Shown: positions 18,901 to 26,962 of the stretch, piece by piece
Position numbering within the stretch: position 1 is the stretch's first letter
Layout of the letters: the number at the start of each line of letters is the position of its first letter
NCBI GenBank assembly: GCA_017561765.1
Contig: JAFZBM010000042.1
Coordinates: 1 to 36,273 of the forward strand
Length of the DNA: 36,273 bases
Direction of reading: 5' to 3'
Origin: Bacteroidales bacterium
GTDB taxonomy: Bacteria; Bacteroidota; Bacteroidia; Bacteroidales; UBA932
Notes under the pieces: generated by a model
Seen by the model: the letters and a program-made list of their open reading frames with translations, nothing else
What the model was told of the DNA's origin: nothing
The model's database searches: none
Translations under genes and position numbers: made by a program

Positions 18901-20754
18901 ATGGACAAGAATACAGTTATCGGTTTCATCCTCATAGCCCTTACGCTGTTCGGATTTACTTTCTATCAATCAGCACGCAACCGCAAGTATATGGAGGAGC
19001 AGCGCAGGCTGGACTCCATAGCACTTGCCAATGCTCCTGTGGATTCCCTGGCTGCCGGTGCCCAGGTGCCTGACGAACCGGAACTGCTGCTTGAAAGCCA
19101 GCCGGCACCCGCTATTTACAGGGACAGTCTGCTGGAGCAGGCCCATCTTGCGGAAGGAGAAGTCGTAACGCTTGAAAACGATCTTGTAAAGATTGACTTT
19201 ACTTCCAAGGGAGCACAGCCTTACAGCGTTCAGCTGAAGAATTACTCAAGCTACGGCGGGGGAGAGTTGTTCCTTTTCAAAGAAGGTGGTGCAGAGTATG
19301 CCGTGAGCGTTTATACAGGTCAGTATATCCGTACTTCCGACTTTAACTTCGCAGTTGCTGAAAAGAGCGACAGTTCCGTAGTTTTCCGCCTGCCGTTCGG
19401 TGACGGCGGATACATCGAGCAGAAGTACAGTCTCTCTCCAGACGGCTACAATGTGTCCAATCTGCTTTCGTTCGTGGGCATGCAGAATACCATCCCGCGT
19501 AACGTCGGCTCCATTGACGTAGATTTCAGCGTCAATGTGCCCCGCCTGGAAAAAGGCTACAAGAATGAGTCGCAGTATTCCAAACTCGACTACTATTTCG
19601 AGGGCGAGAAGAAGCCTGCCGAGATTGGCCGCGGCCGTTCGGCGTCCAAGAGCATAGGCGCCCGTCTGAAGTGGTTTGCATTCCAGCAGCAGTTCTTCTC
19701 TGCCATAATGTATGCTCCGCAGGAATTTGCCAACGGGGAAGTCTCCATACAGTTCATACCGGAGAACGATCCGTCAGGCAACCTTATGGCGTGCAGCGCC
19801 AAGATGCGTACTGATTTCCGCCCTGCCGCAGAGGTCAGGATACCCCATGAATTCTACTTCGGCCCCAACCATTTCAGCACATTGAAGTCATACGGGCGCA
19901 AGTATGAGAAGATAATTCCCCTGGGAGGCTCGCTGGTGGGATGGTTCACGCGTTACGCCATCATTCCCATGTTCAACTTCTTCAGCAGGTTCCTGAGCAA
20001 CTTCGGTCTGATCATTCTGCTGATGACCCTTGTGATCAAGACTGTGGTTTTCCCGCTTACGTATAAGTCTTACTCGTCTTCCGCCAAGATGCAGGCATTG
20101 AGGCCGGAAATCGAGAAAATAAACGCAAAGTATCCGAAGCAGGAAGACGCCATGAAGAAGCAGCAGGCGACTATGGACCTGTACAAGCGGGCCGGGGTAA
20201 ATACCATGGGCGGATGTCTGCCCACCTTGCTCACCTTCCCTATACTCTGGGCAATGTTCCGCTTCTTCCCGGCATCTATCGAACTGCGCCAGCAGCCGTT
20301 CCTATGGTGCGACGACCTGAGCGCCTACGATTCGATACTGGACTATGGCACCAAGATACCTATCCTTGGCGACCACCTTTCACTGTTTGCCCTTTTGATG
20401 GCGGTAGTGATGTGGGTGTATTCAAAGATGACCACGGCCAACCAGGCAGCATCAAACGACCCCACGGCTTCCTCGATGAAGTTCATGACGCTGTGGATGA
20501 TGCCTATCATGATGTTCTTCATCTGTAATAACCTGTCGGCCGCTTTGAGCTACTATTATCTGCTTTCGCAGTTGATAGCCATCATCCAGACCTGGGTCAT
20601 CAAGAAGTTCTTCGTGCATCCGGAGGAGATCCTTGCCAAGGTGAAAGCGTCCGAAGGCAAGCCGCTTCCCAAGTCCAAATGGCAGCAGCGCCTCGAGGCC
20701 GCCCAGAAGATGCAGGAGCAGCAGAGGAAGGCCCAGCAGAATTATCGCCGTTGA
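18901..20754 (+). CDS. yidC: Membrane protein insertase YidC
   Basis: This 617-residue inner-membrane protein inserts and folds membrane proteins with or without SecYEG. It has an N-terminal anchor (V-I-G-F-I-L-I-A-L-T-L-F-G-F), a large periplasmic beta-super-sandwich domain (about 60-345) and the conserved C-terminal core from about 360. The core includes I-I-L-L-M-T-L-V-I-K-T-V-V-F-P-L-T-Y-K-S, K-M-Q-A-L-R-P-E and G-G-C-L-P-T-L-L-T-F-P-I. The C-terminal tail is basic and Gln-rich, as expected for ribosome contact. It follows the DUF349 gene by two bases and precedes yggS by one base. Confidence 0.96.
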   Translation: MDKNTVIGFILIALTLFGFTFYQSARNRKYMEEQRRLDSIALANAPVDSLAAGAQVPDEPELLLESQPAPAIYRDSLLEQAHLAEGEVVTLENDLVKIDFTSKGAQPYSVQLKNYSSYGGGELFLFKEGGAEYAVSVYTGQYIRTSDFNFAVAEKSDSSVVFRLPFGDGGYIEQKYSLSPDGYNVSNLLSFVGMQNTIPRNVGSIDVDFSVNVPRLEKGYKNESQYSKLDYYFEGEKKPAEIGRGRSASKSIGARLKWFAFQQQFFSAIMYAPQEFANGEVSIQFIPENDPSGNLMACSAKMRTDFRPAAEVRIPHEFYFGPNHFSTLKSYGRKYEKIIPLGGSLVGWFTRYAIIPMFNFFSRFLSNFGLIILLMTLVIKTVVFPLTYKSYSSSAKMQALRPEIEKINAKYPKQEDAMKKQQATMDLYKRAGVNTMGGCLPTLLTFPILWAMFRFFPASIELRQQPFLWCDDLSAYDSILDYGTKIPILGDHLSLFALLMAVVMWVYSKMTTANQAASNDPTASSMKFMTLWMMPIMMFFICNNLSAALSYYYLLSQLIAIIQTWVIKKFFVHPEEILAKVKASEGKPLPKSKWQQRLEAAQKMQEQQRKAQQNYRR

Positions 20755-20755
20755 T

Positions 20756-21415
20756 ATGGGTATAGCTGATAATATAGAAAAGATCAAAAAGGAACTGCCA
20801 TCAGATGTAAAACTGGTGGCAGTTTCAAAATTCCATCCCGTCGAATCCATAGAGGTGGCTCTCGCGGCGGGGCAGGCCGTGTTCGGCGAAAACCGGCCCC
20901 AGGAGTTCGAAAAAAAGGCCCTGGCCCTTTCAGGAAGGGGTATCGAATGGCATTTTATCGGTCATCTGCAGACCAACAAGCTAAAGATGGTGCTGCCCTA
21001 TGCGGATCTTGTTCAGTCGGTGGATTCTCTGCACCTGCTTGAAGCTATTGACAAGTGGGGGAAGGACAACGGAAAGGTGATTCCGGTGCTGCTGGAGATG
21101 CATGTGGCGGCGGAGGAGACGAAGCAGGGGCTGTATGAAGAGGAAATCCTGGATATTCTTTTCCGGGCGGACAGTTTCAAGAATGTCGCTTTCCGGGGGC
21201 TTATGGGGATGGCTACCAATACTGATGATGAAGGTGTCGTCCGTGCCGATTTCGCCCGCATCAAGGATTTCTTCGATTATGTCCGCGATCTTTTCCCGGA
21301 GTATTCCGGTTTTACCGAACTTTCGATTGGGATGTCCGGCGACTGGCGTATCGCCCTTGAATCCGGTGCCACCATTGTCCGCATCGGCACAGCCATCTTC
21401 GGCGAACGCTCCTGA
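20756..21415 (+). CDS. yggS: Pyridoxal-phosphate homeostasis protein, YggS/PLPBP family
   Basis: This 219-residue protein is a single-domain alanine-racemase-like TIM barrel. K25 in L-V-A-V-S-K-F is the expected PLP-binding lysine. F-G-E-N-R-P-Q-E, W-H-F-I-G-H-L-Q-T-N-K and L-S-I-G-M-S-G-D-W are family signatures. It is non-catalytic and buffers PLP in known members. It starts one base after the yidC stop. Its TGA stop lies in the left arm of a palindrome shared with the convergent rfbC stop. Confidence 0.94.
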   Translation: MGIADNIEKIKKELPSDVKLVAVSKFHPVESIEVALAAGQAVFGENRPQEFEKKALALSGRGIEWHFIGHLQTNKLKMVLPYADLVQSVDSLHLLEAIDKWGKDNGKVIPVLLEMHVAAEETKQGLYEEEILDILFRADSFKNVAFRGLMGMATNTDDEGVVRADFARIKDFFDYVRDLFPEYSGFTELSIGMSGDWRIALESGATIVRIGTAIFGERS

Positions 21416-21430
21416 TCCCGGCGGGATCAG
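21412..21430. terminator. Palindrome spanning both convergent stop codons (yggS/rfbC)
   Basis: CTGATCCC and GGGATCAG are exact complements around GGC. The yggS TGA (21413-21415) and the rfbC stop (21427-21429 on the minus strand) are both inside the arms. No strong T-run follows on either side, so it is a plausible but unproven bidirectional terminator. Confidence 0.45.
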
Positions 21431-21972
21431 ATGGCGTCGTTTTCTGTGAGTGGAAGGCGGAGGCGGTCTTTGGCGGAAAGGATCATACGGTCAGTCGGTA
21501 CCTGCCAGTCTATGCCGAGGGCCGGATCTGACAGCAGGAAGCCGGCATCCGCCTCGGGATGATAAAACTCGTCACACTTATACTGGAACACGGCCTTCTC
21601 GCTCAGTACGGAAAATCCATGGGCGAATCCCTTGGGAATAAAGAACTGGAGATGATTCTCCGCGGAAAGCTCAATAGCGTAATGCTTCCCGAAAGTAGGG
21701 GATCCTTTGCGAATATCGACCGCCACATCAAGTACCCGTCCCACCACGCAGCGTACTAGTTTGGTCTGCGTAAACGGCGGCCGCTGGAAATGAAGTCCCC
21801 GGACAACGCCGTAGGATGACATGCTCTCGTTGTCCTGAACAAAACGCACCGGGCCGCAGAGCTTTTCAAAATCCCGTTCAGAAAAACTCTCGAAAAAGTA
21901 TCCGCGTTCATCTTCAAATACCCGCGGCTTCAGCACAAGAAGCCCGTCCAGGGCAGCATCCAGAATCTCCAT
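21427..21972 (-). CDS. rfbC: dTDP-4-dehydrorhamnose 3,5-epimerase
   Basis: This 181-residue cupin enzyme makes dTDP-4-dehydro-L-rhamnose for surface polysaccharides. Family marks are F-E-D-E-R-G-Y-F-F-E-S-F near residues 19-30, V-R-G-L-H61-F-Q with the catalytic His, D-I-R-K-G-S-P-T-F-G and I-P-K-G-F-A-H-G-F. The length equals the family norm. The ATG at 21972 is two bases after the rarA stop. Other rhamnose genes (rfbA, B, D) are not in the window, so this copy is detached from a rfb cluster and co-transcribed with rarA. Confidence 0.94.
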   Translation of the reverse strand: MEILDAALDGLLVLKPRVFEDERGYFFESFSERDFEKLCGPVRFVQDNESMSSYGVVRGLHFQRPPFTQTKLVRCVVGRVLDVAVDIRKGSPTFGKHYAIELSAENHLQFFIPKGFAHGFSVLSEKAVFQYKCDEFYHPEADAGFLLSDPALGIDWQVPTDRMILSAKDRLRLPLTENDAI

Positions 21973-21974
21973 GA

Positions 21975-23273
21975 TCAATCTTTTGTATAATATTTAGGCC
22001 AGCAGGACGCCAGATATGCCTTCAGCCGGTCTTCCTGGGCGTTGGGCTGCGGGTCGTAGAACACGCGTCCCTTCATCGCTTCCGGCATGAATTCCAGGTC
22101 GGTAAAATGGCCCTTATAGTCATGTGCATATTTGTATCCGTCCGAATATCCCAGTTCTTTCATCAGGGACGTAGGCGCGTTCCTTAAGTATAAAGGAACC
22201 GGAGCCGTCTTGTCTTCCTCCACCGCGGCAAGTGCGGAATCAATTGCAAGATAGGCGGAATTGCTTTTCGGCGAAGATGCCAGATAAACTGCACATTCGC
22301 TCAACGGGATTCTCGCCTCGGGCATACCGATTGAATGCACGATGCGGAAGGTGGCGTCGGCAAGCAGCAGCGCGTTGGGATTGGCCAGGCCTATGTCCTC
22401 CGCGGCAAGTATGCAAAGGCGACGCGCTATGAACAAAGGATCTTCGCCTCCGGCAAGCATGCGCGCCATCCAGTAGACCGCCGCATTGGGATCGGAACCG
22501 CGCACCGACTTAATGAAGGCGGAGATTATGTCGTAATGCATCTCGCCGCCCTTGTCGTAGATTGCCATATTCTCCTGAAGGCAGGAGGTTACGGTCTTGT
22601 TGCTCACATGAATCCGTCCGTCTTCGGAAGGCGCGGTAGCATCGACGACAATTTCAAGAATATTGAGCAACTTGCGGGCGTCGCCGCCGCTGTGCCGGAA
22701 CAGCGCTTCTGTCTCGTCCACCGTGACTTTGCGTTTGCTGAGCAGTTCGTCCTGCTCGAGCGCCCGCTTAAGCAAAATCTCCAGGTCCGAGGCTTCAAGA
22801 GGCTTGAGCACAAACACCTGGCAGCGGGACAGAAGGGGAGTGATCACTTCGAACGACGGGTTCTCGGTGGTCGCGCCGACAAGGACGACGGTGCCGGATT
22901 CGACGGCACCCAGCAAGGCATCCTGCTGTGCCTTGTTGAAACGGTGGATTTCATCTATGAAGAGCACCGGAGCGGCTGCAGATGAGAAGAGCGATTTATT
23001 CTTTGCCTTGTCAATGACTTCACGGACATCCTTGACACCTGAACTGACTGCAGAAAGGGTGTAGAACTCCCGGTCCAGAGTATGCGCGATAATGCGGGCC
23101 AGCGTCGTCTTTCCGACGCCGGGCGGCCCCCACAGTATGAACGAAGACAGGTTTCCGCTGTCAATCATATTGCGCAGGATGCATCCCGGACCTACAAGAT
23201 GCCGCTGCCCCACATATTGGGACAGGTCGCGGGGACGCATTCGTTCCGGAAGGGGAGTGTTGTTGTCAGGCAT
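21975..23273 (-). CDS. rarA: Replication-associated recombination protein A, AAA+ ATPase
   Basis: This 432-residue protein has Walker A G-P-P-G-V-G-K-T at 49-56, Walker B V-L-F-I-D-E-I-H-R-F near 107-116 and sensor 1 G-A-T-T-E-N-P-S-F. The C-terminal tetramerisation region contains R-G-S-D-P-N-A-A-V-Y-W-M-A-R-M and A-E-D-I-G-L-A-N-P. RarA/MgsA acts at stalled forks with SSB. The start overlaps the end of the upstream GNAT-like gene by eight bases, and rfbC follows two bases downstream. Confidence 0.95.
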   Translation of the reverse strand: MPDNNTPLPERMRPRDLSQYVGQRHLVGPGCILRNMIDSGNLSSFILWGPPGVGKTTLARIIAHTLDREFYTLSAVSSGVKDVREVIDKAKNKSLFSSAAAPVLFIDEIHRFNKAQQDALLGAVESGTVVLVGATTENPSFEVITPLLSRCQVFVLKPLEASDLEILLKRALEQDELLSKRKVTVDETEALFRHSGGDARKLLNILEIVVDATAPSEDGRIHVSNKTVTSCLQENMAIYDKGGEMHYDIISAFIKSVRGSDPNAAVYWMARMLAGGEDPLFIARRLCILAAEDIGLANPNALLLADATFRIVHSIGMPEARIPLSECAVYLASSPKSNSAYLAIDSALAAVEEDKTAPVPLYLRNAPTSLMKELGYSDGYKYAHDYKGHFTDLEFMPEAMKGRVFYDPQPNAQEDRLKAYLASCWPKYYTKD

Positions 23274-24411
23274 CGGGATACTCGAGTTTCTTAATGTATG
23301 AACGGCGCCTCTTTACACACTCATTATCAAAATCTTTCCATTGCCCCTGGTTCTTGAAATTATCTTCGAGAACCGCGTTGGTCTCAGCCCATTTTACGCC
23401 CCATTTGCTGAATTTCGCAAAGAGGTCGGCAAAGAGCAGGGAATTGATTCCGGAGTTCTGATAATCGGGCCGGACACCTACCAAAAGCATCTCCACGCCT
23501 TCTTCATGCTTGATGAACATCGATTTTATCAGCGGCCACCAGCCGAACGGGAAGAGCCTGCCGCGGTTTTTCTGGAGTGCCCGGGCTATCGACGGCATCG
23601 TTATGCCGAAGGCAACCAGTTCATCTTTATCGTTTTCAACCATGCAAAGGTAACGCAGATCGAGAATGCTCAGATAGAAGTCCAGGTACTTCTTTGCCAT
23701 GTGGTCGGGAAGGACGGTGAAATTATAAAGGTTCTTGTAGCATTCATTGATGAGCTTGAAGACCTTGAGGCCATAGTTCTCCTTGCGGACAATCTTGCGC
23801 GTCAGGGGCTTGATATGCACATTGCAGCGCTGCTGGATGATGGATGAAACTCTCTGCAGCCTGTCGGGCAGCTGCTCGGGAAGGAACACTTTGTACTCTA
23901 TCCAGTCCGTGTCCTTGCCGAAGCCCATGCGCTCCAGGTGATCTATGTAATAGGGATAATTGTATATGAGCGCCATGGTGCTCAGACGGTCATAACCGGC
24001 GATAAGCATTCCTTCCGGGTCGAAATCGGTAAAGCCCAGCGGGCCGACCACCGACTCCATTCCATATTCACGTCCGAATTCGTAAACCTTTTCCATCAAG
24101 GCGCCGGAGACCTCGGGATCGTCTATGAAATCATACCAGCCGAAACGAACTTCCTTGTGGTTCCACTGTTCATTTGCCTTGAAATTCACAATCGCGGCAA
24201 CGCGGCCGGCAAGTTTTCCGTCTTTGTAAGCCAGGTAAAGGGCGGATTTGCAAAACTCCTGGGCTGCCCCGCGCTCCTGGTCCAGCGTATCCATCTGGTC
24301 AAAAACAAGAGGGGGGACATAGTAGGGATTATTTTTGTAAAGGGAGTCGGGAAAGTTGACAAAGCGGCGCAAATCACGTTTGTTCAATACTTGCTTTACA
24401 TCTACTGACAT
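23266..24411 (-). CDS. GNAT-like N-acetyltransferase domain protein of unknown substrate
   Basis: This 381-residue soluble protein resembles a conserved Bacteroidota family usually labelled GNAT. The N-terminal third has Y-L-A-Y-K-D-G-K-L-A-G-R-V-A-A-I, like a GNAT strand pair. The C-terminal part has G-V-E-M-L-L-V-G-V-R-P-D-Y-Q-N-S-G-I-N-S, where acetyl-CoA is normally bound, though the R/Q-x-x-G-x-A loop is modified. W-A-E-T-N-A-V-L-E-D-N follows, as in GNAT strand 5. The substrate is unknown. It heads the run GNAT-rarA-rfbC; a weak -7-like AATCTTTG lies at 24465-24472 on the minus strand. Confidence 0.7.
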   Translation of the reverse strand: MSVDVKQVLNKRDLRRFVNFPDSLYKNNPYYVPPLVFDQMDTLDQERGAAQEFCKSALYLAYKDGKLAGRVAAIVNFKANEQWNHKEVRFGWYDFIDDPEVSGALMEKVYEFGREYGMESVVGPLGFTDFDPEGMLIAGYDRLSTMALIYNYPYYIDHLERMGFGKDTDWIEYKVFLPEQLPDRLQRVSSIIQQRCNVHIKPLTRKIVRKENYGLKVFKLINECYKNLYNFTVLPDHMAKKYLDFYLSILDLRYLCMVENDKDELVAFGITMPSIARALQKNRGRLFPFGWWPLIKSMFIKHEEGVEMLLVGVRPDYQNSGINSLLFADLFAKFSKWGVKWAETNAVLEDNFKNQGQWKDFDNECVKRRRSYIKKLEYPDA

Positions 24412-24476
24412 AGGTAAAAGGTATTAGTTGCAACTGCTAATATAGTATTTTTATTGGATATAATCAAAGATTTCCC

Positions 24477-24484
24477 TATCTTCG
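24477..24484 (+). promoter_or_regulatory. Near-consensus -7 box of the two-barrel operon
   Basis: TATCTTCG differs from TAnnTTTG at one position. A TTG at 24454-24456 lies 20 bases upstream. The GTG start is only four bases downstream. Confidence 0.4.
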
Positions 24485-24488
24485 TAAT

Positions 24489-25064
24489 GTGTACAGAACT
24501 ACTCATCTTCTTAAGGCGGCGCTTTTGCTTGCCCTTGCGGCAGTCCCTCTCAGGGTGGGGGCGCAGGAGTTGGGTTTGTACAATTCTCCTAAAGGCATAG
24601 GCGCGACCTTGCGGCAGCAGGAGCATGACGGCATCTTTCACAGCGCCCTTTTCTATGTCGATATATATGGAGTAGCTACCAGCCGTTGTTCCTATCCCGG
24701 ATACAAGCTGAACGTGTCGAGGCAGTATGTTCTGAAGTCGATACCCCGTAACGGCTATACCATGACTTTCTACGCCGGCCCGGGACTCAGTGCCGGATAT
24801 GTCCGCGATCACGACAAGGGACGCGGACTTGACATGACTTCGCTGATGAGCGACTACCAGGGCGTCATGGCAGGCTTGAGCGGAGACGCCGGCTGCAGGT
24901 TCGATTTCGGCGGTAACATCGCCCTGGATCTGTCCCTGATGGCCGAAGCGGGCGTGCATGTCCGCCAGGACACGAAAGGCGGCAACTTTTTGAAACTCAG
25001 CATTTACAATAACGGACTAATCCAGTCTGTCTTCCCCCAGTTGACGTTCCTGTTTAAGTTATGA
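24489..25064 (+). CDS. Secreted protein, probable small outer-membrane beta-barrel
   Basis: This 191-residue protein has a signal peptide (basic start, then A-A-L-L-L-A-L-A-A-V, cleavage likely after G-A-Q). The rest has alternating hydrophobic strands, such as A-L-F-Y-V-D-I-Y-G-V and M-T-F-Y-A-G-P-G-L-S-A-G-Y, and the chain ends F-L-F-K-L. I do not recognise the family. The start appears to be GTG at 24489: the overlapping ATG at 24487 is in another frame. The stop overlaps the next gene's ATG by four bases (ATGA), so the two proteins are likely made together. Confidence 0.7.
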   Translation: MYRTTHLLKAALLLALAAVPLRVGAQELGLYNSPKGIGATLRQQEHDGIFHSALFYVDIYGVATSRCSYPGYKLNVSRQYVLKSIPRNGYTMTFYAGPGLSAGYVRDHDKGRGLDMTSLMSDYQGVMAGLSGDAGCRFDFGGNIALDLSLMAEAGVHVRQDTKGGNFLKLSIYNNGLIQSVFPQLTFLFKL

Positions 25065-25675
25065 TGAAGAAGTTGCTGCCCATATTGATAGTACTGTTCG
25101 CCATACCTGTACAGGATGCCGCTGCGAAGGGCTTTCCGCACATCAGCTATGGCCTGGAGTGGAGTTATACCGGGACGTTCCTGAAGAGCTGGCAGCATAA
25201 TTTCATATGCAGCGAGGGGTACCGTATCGTTGACAGTGACGACAATTGGTGGTACTACAGTAATGGAAGCCTGCTTGCCAATGCTGGTGTGGATCTTGGC
25301 CGATATTTCAACCTGTCGGTGTACTCGGGCCTGTCAGGAGTTTATTCCAAGCGCTGGATGATACCGGTTGAAGGAAGGTTGCGCTATTGTCCTTCCGGGC
25401 TTGACCGCAACGGTCCCATATTCCATCTGGGCGCCGGCGCAATGTTCCCGACCGCCGTCAGGCGGGAAACGAGCCTCGGCCTGAATCTGGGAGGAGGTTA
25501 CCGCGTGTCTGTATTCCGCAAGATAAGCGTAGACTTCCTGATGTCGATGAATTTCACTACCGACCACGACCAGATAACCGATCCCGATACAAGGAAGTAT
25601 GTTCCTACCCTCGATATCACCAGGAATTCAGCGCAATACTACGCCCTGCGCGTCACAGCCGCCATCAATTTTTAA
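25061..25675 (+). CDS. Secreted protein, probable outer-membrane beta-barrel, partner of the previous gene
   Basis: This 204-residue protein has a signal peptide (M-M-K-K-L-L-P-I-L-I-V-L-F-A-I, cleavage near A-A-A). Amphipathic strands follow and the chain ends A-A-I-N-F, with the C-terminal Phe of BAM substrates. An aromatic-rich stretch D-D-N-W-W-Y-Y near residue 60 is distinctive. I do not recognise the family. It is translationally coupled to the preceding barrel candidate, and its stop codon overlaps the stop codon of the convergent cysteate synthase. Confidence 0.72.
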   Translation: MMKKLLPILIVLFAIPVQDAAAKGFPHISYGLEWSYTGTFLKSWQHNFICSEGYRIVDSDDNWWYYSNGSLLANAGVDLGRYFNLSVYSGLSGVYSKRWMIPVEGRLRYCPSGLDRNGPIFHLGAGAMFPTAVRRETSLGLNLGGGYRVSVFRKISVDFLMSMNFTTDHDQITDPDTRKYVPTLDITRNSAQYYALRVTAAINF

Positions 25676-26961
25676 AGTTCCGAGACCTTGGCGATTATTT
25701 CTTCCGCCGGCAGGTCGGGACTGAGAATGAGATCGGGCTCCTTGAGATAGTAGCCGCGGCCCATGGCGGCCAGTGTGCCTCCGCCCGTACAGTTAAGCAT
25801 AATATATTCATCCTTTCCCACCATGCCCTTTTCAACCGCCTTGGCGAGGGAGGATACGGCGACGCACGCCGCTGGGAGCAGGTCATATCCTTCCAGGTTG
25901 CGGAACTGGAGCAGCCAGTACATTATGTCGTCATTGGACGCGAGGAATACGTCGCCGTTGCTCTTTTCAAGCACGTCGAACAAGCCTCCTGCAATACTGT
26001 AGGGGGGCTTGCGGTTGGAAAGGACCTTGGCAAGGATCACTTCTGCATGACGCCTCCCGAGTTCCGGGGAAATGTCCGCCAGCTGGCGCGAACCTGCTTT
26101 CCAGGAATCGTAGAGCAGTGTAAACGGAGCGTTTTGTGAAACATATACCCTCATCTTGTTCTCCCCGAAACGTCCGTCGGCTGCGAGGCGCTCGGCATTT
26201 TCCCAGACAGCGATTGCGCCCGTGCCTGAACCGACCGCCTGGAAATAGGCGTCGGGGATCCTGCCGGCCTTCTCAATGTAACTCAGGATAGTCGTACCCA
26301 TACCGTCACGCCTGGCAATATTCTTTGCACCGCCCTCAAGGAAGTACCTGGGATTCTGGGCAAGCTTGTCGCCCAGGGCGATTGCGTCGTAATAGTCACA
26401 ACCGTGGGGAACGGCAATCACCTTGACGCAGCGGTTCAGTTTATGGCGGAACCAGAGATCGTGCTTATTGTCCTCGGGGATGCAGATCACTACCGGGATA
26501 TCGTTGTCGGAACACACCTGGGCGAAGGCTCGCGCCGTGTTCCCGGCAGACTGGACCACAAGGGTGCGCTTCTCGTGCTTGTCCATGCGGGCGCATACGG
26601 TAAACGCTTCTGTCTCCTTGAATGAGCAAGTGCTCATTTTAGCCCCTATCTTAGGGTTGTATCCCGAGAAAGTAATATATAAGTTGTTGAGGCCCAGGAA
26701 TTTTGCCAGGTTCTTGGATTTGTATGTGACTGGAGCGCATGACTTTTTAAGGGTGCGCCTGACCGGCATCCATTCTGCGTAGCGGTATATTCCTTTCAGG
26801 TCCTCCCTTGGTGTGAATCTGGGATTGTCATACACCGCCCGGACCAGGGAAGGGGAGTCGCATTCCGGATCGGCAAGGGTCCATCCGGCATCTTCAAAAA
26901 CGCGGCCGGTTTTTACGGTCTCTAACTTGTACGCCGTGGGTTTGAACTTGATCAGCTGCAT
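25672..26961 (-). CDS. Cysteate synthase (PLP-dependent, threonine-synthase-like)
   Basis: This 429-residue enzyme is predicted to make L-cysteate from O-phosphoserine and sulfite. It matches Methanosarcina-type cysteate synthase as I remember it in several segments: S-G-Y-N-P then T-C-S-F-K115-E-T-E-A (PLP lysine), Q-S-A-G-N-T-A-R-A-F-A, Y-F-Q-A-V-G-S-G-T-G, D-G-R-F-G and N-R-K-P-P-Y-S-I-A-G-G-L. Ordinary threonine synthase lacks this set. In methanogens the product feeds coenzyme M; in Bacteroidota cysteate is the head-group precursor of sulfonolipids such as sulfobacins. No acyltransferase for that pathway is adjacent. The ATG is one base after the exchanger stop. Confidence 0.85.
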   Translation of the reverse strand: MQLIKFKPTAYKLETVKTGRVFEDAGWTLADPECDSPSLVRAVYDNPRFTPREDLKGIYRYAEWMPVRRTLKKSCAPVTYKSKNLAKFLGLNNLYITFSGYNPKIGAKMSTCSFKETEAFTVCARMDKHEKRTLVVQSAGNTARAFAQVCSDNDIPVVICIPEDNKHDLWFRHKLNRCVKVIAVPHGCDYYDAIALGDKLAQNPRYFLEGGAKNIARRDGMGTTILSYIEKAGRIPDAYFQAVGSGTGAIAVWENAERLAADGRFGENKMRVYVSQNAPFTLLYDSWKAGSRQLADISPELGRRHAEVILAKVLSNRKPPYSIAGGLFDVLEKSNGDVFLASNDDIMYWLLQFRNLEGYDLLPAACVAVSSLAKAVEKGMVGKDEYIMLNCTGGGTLAAMGRGYYLKEPDLILSPDLPAEEIIAKVSEL

Positions 26962-26962
26962 A

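Noticed and set aside
25672..26961. Annotation as threonine synthase
   Set aside because: The motif set around the PLP lysine and the Y-F-Q-A-V-G-S-G-T-G and N-R-K-P-P-Y-S segments match cysteate synthase, and no threonine-pathway gene adjoins it.
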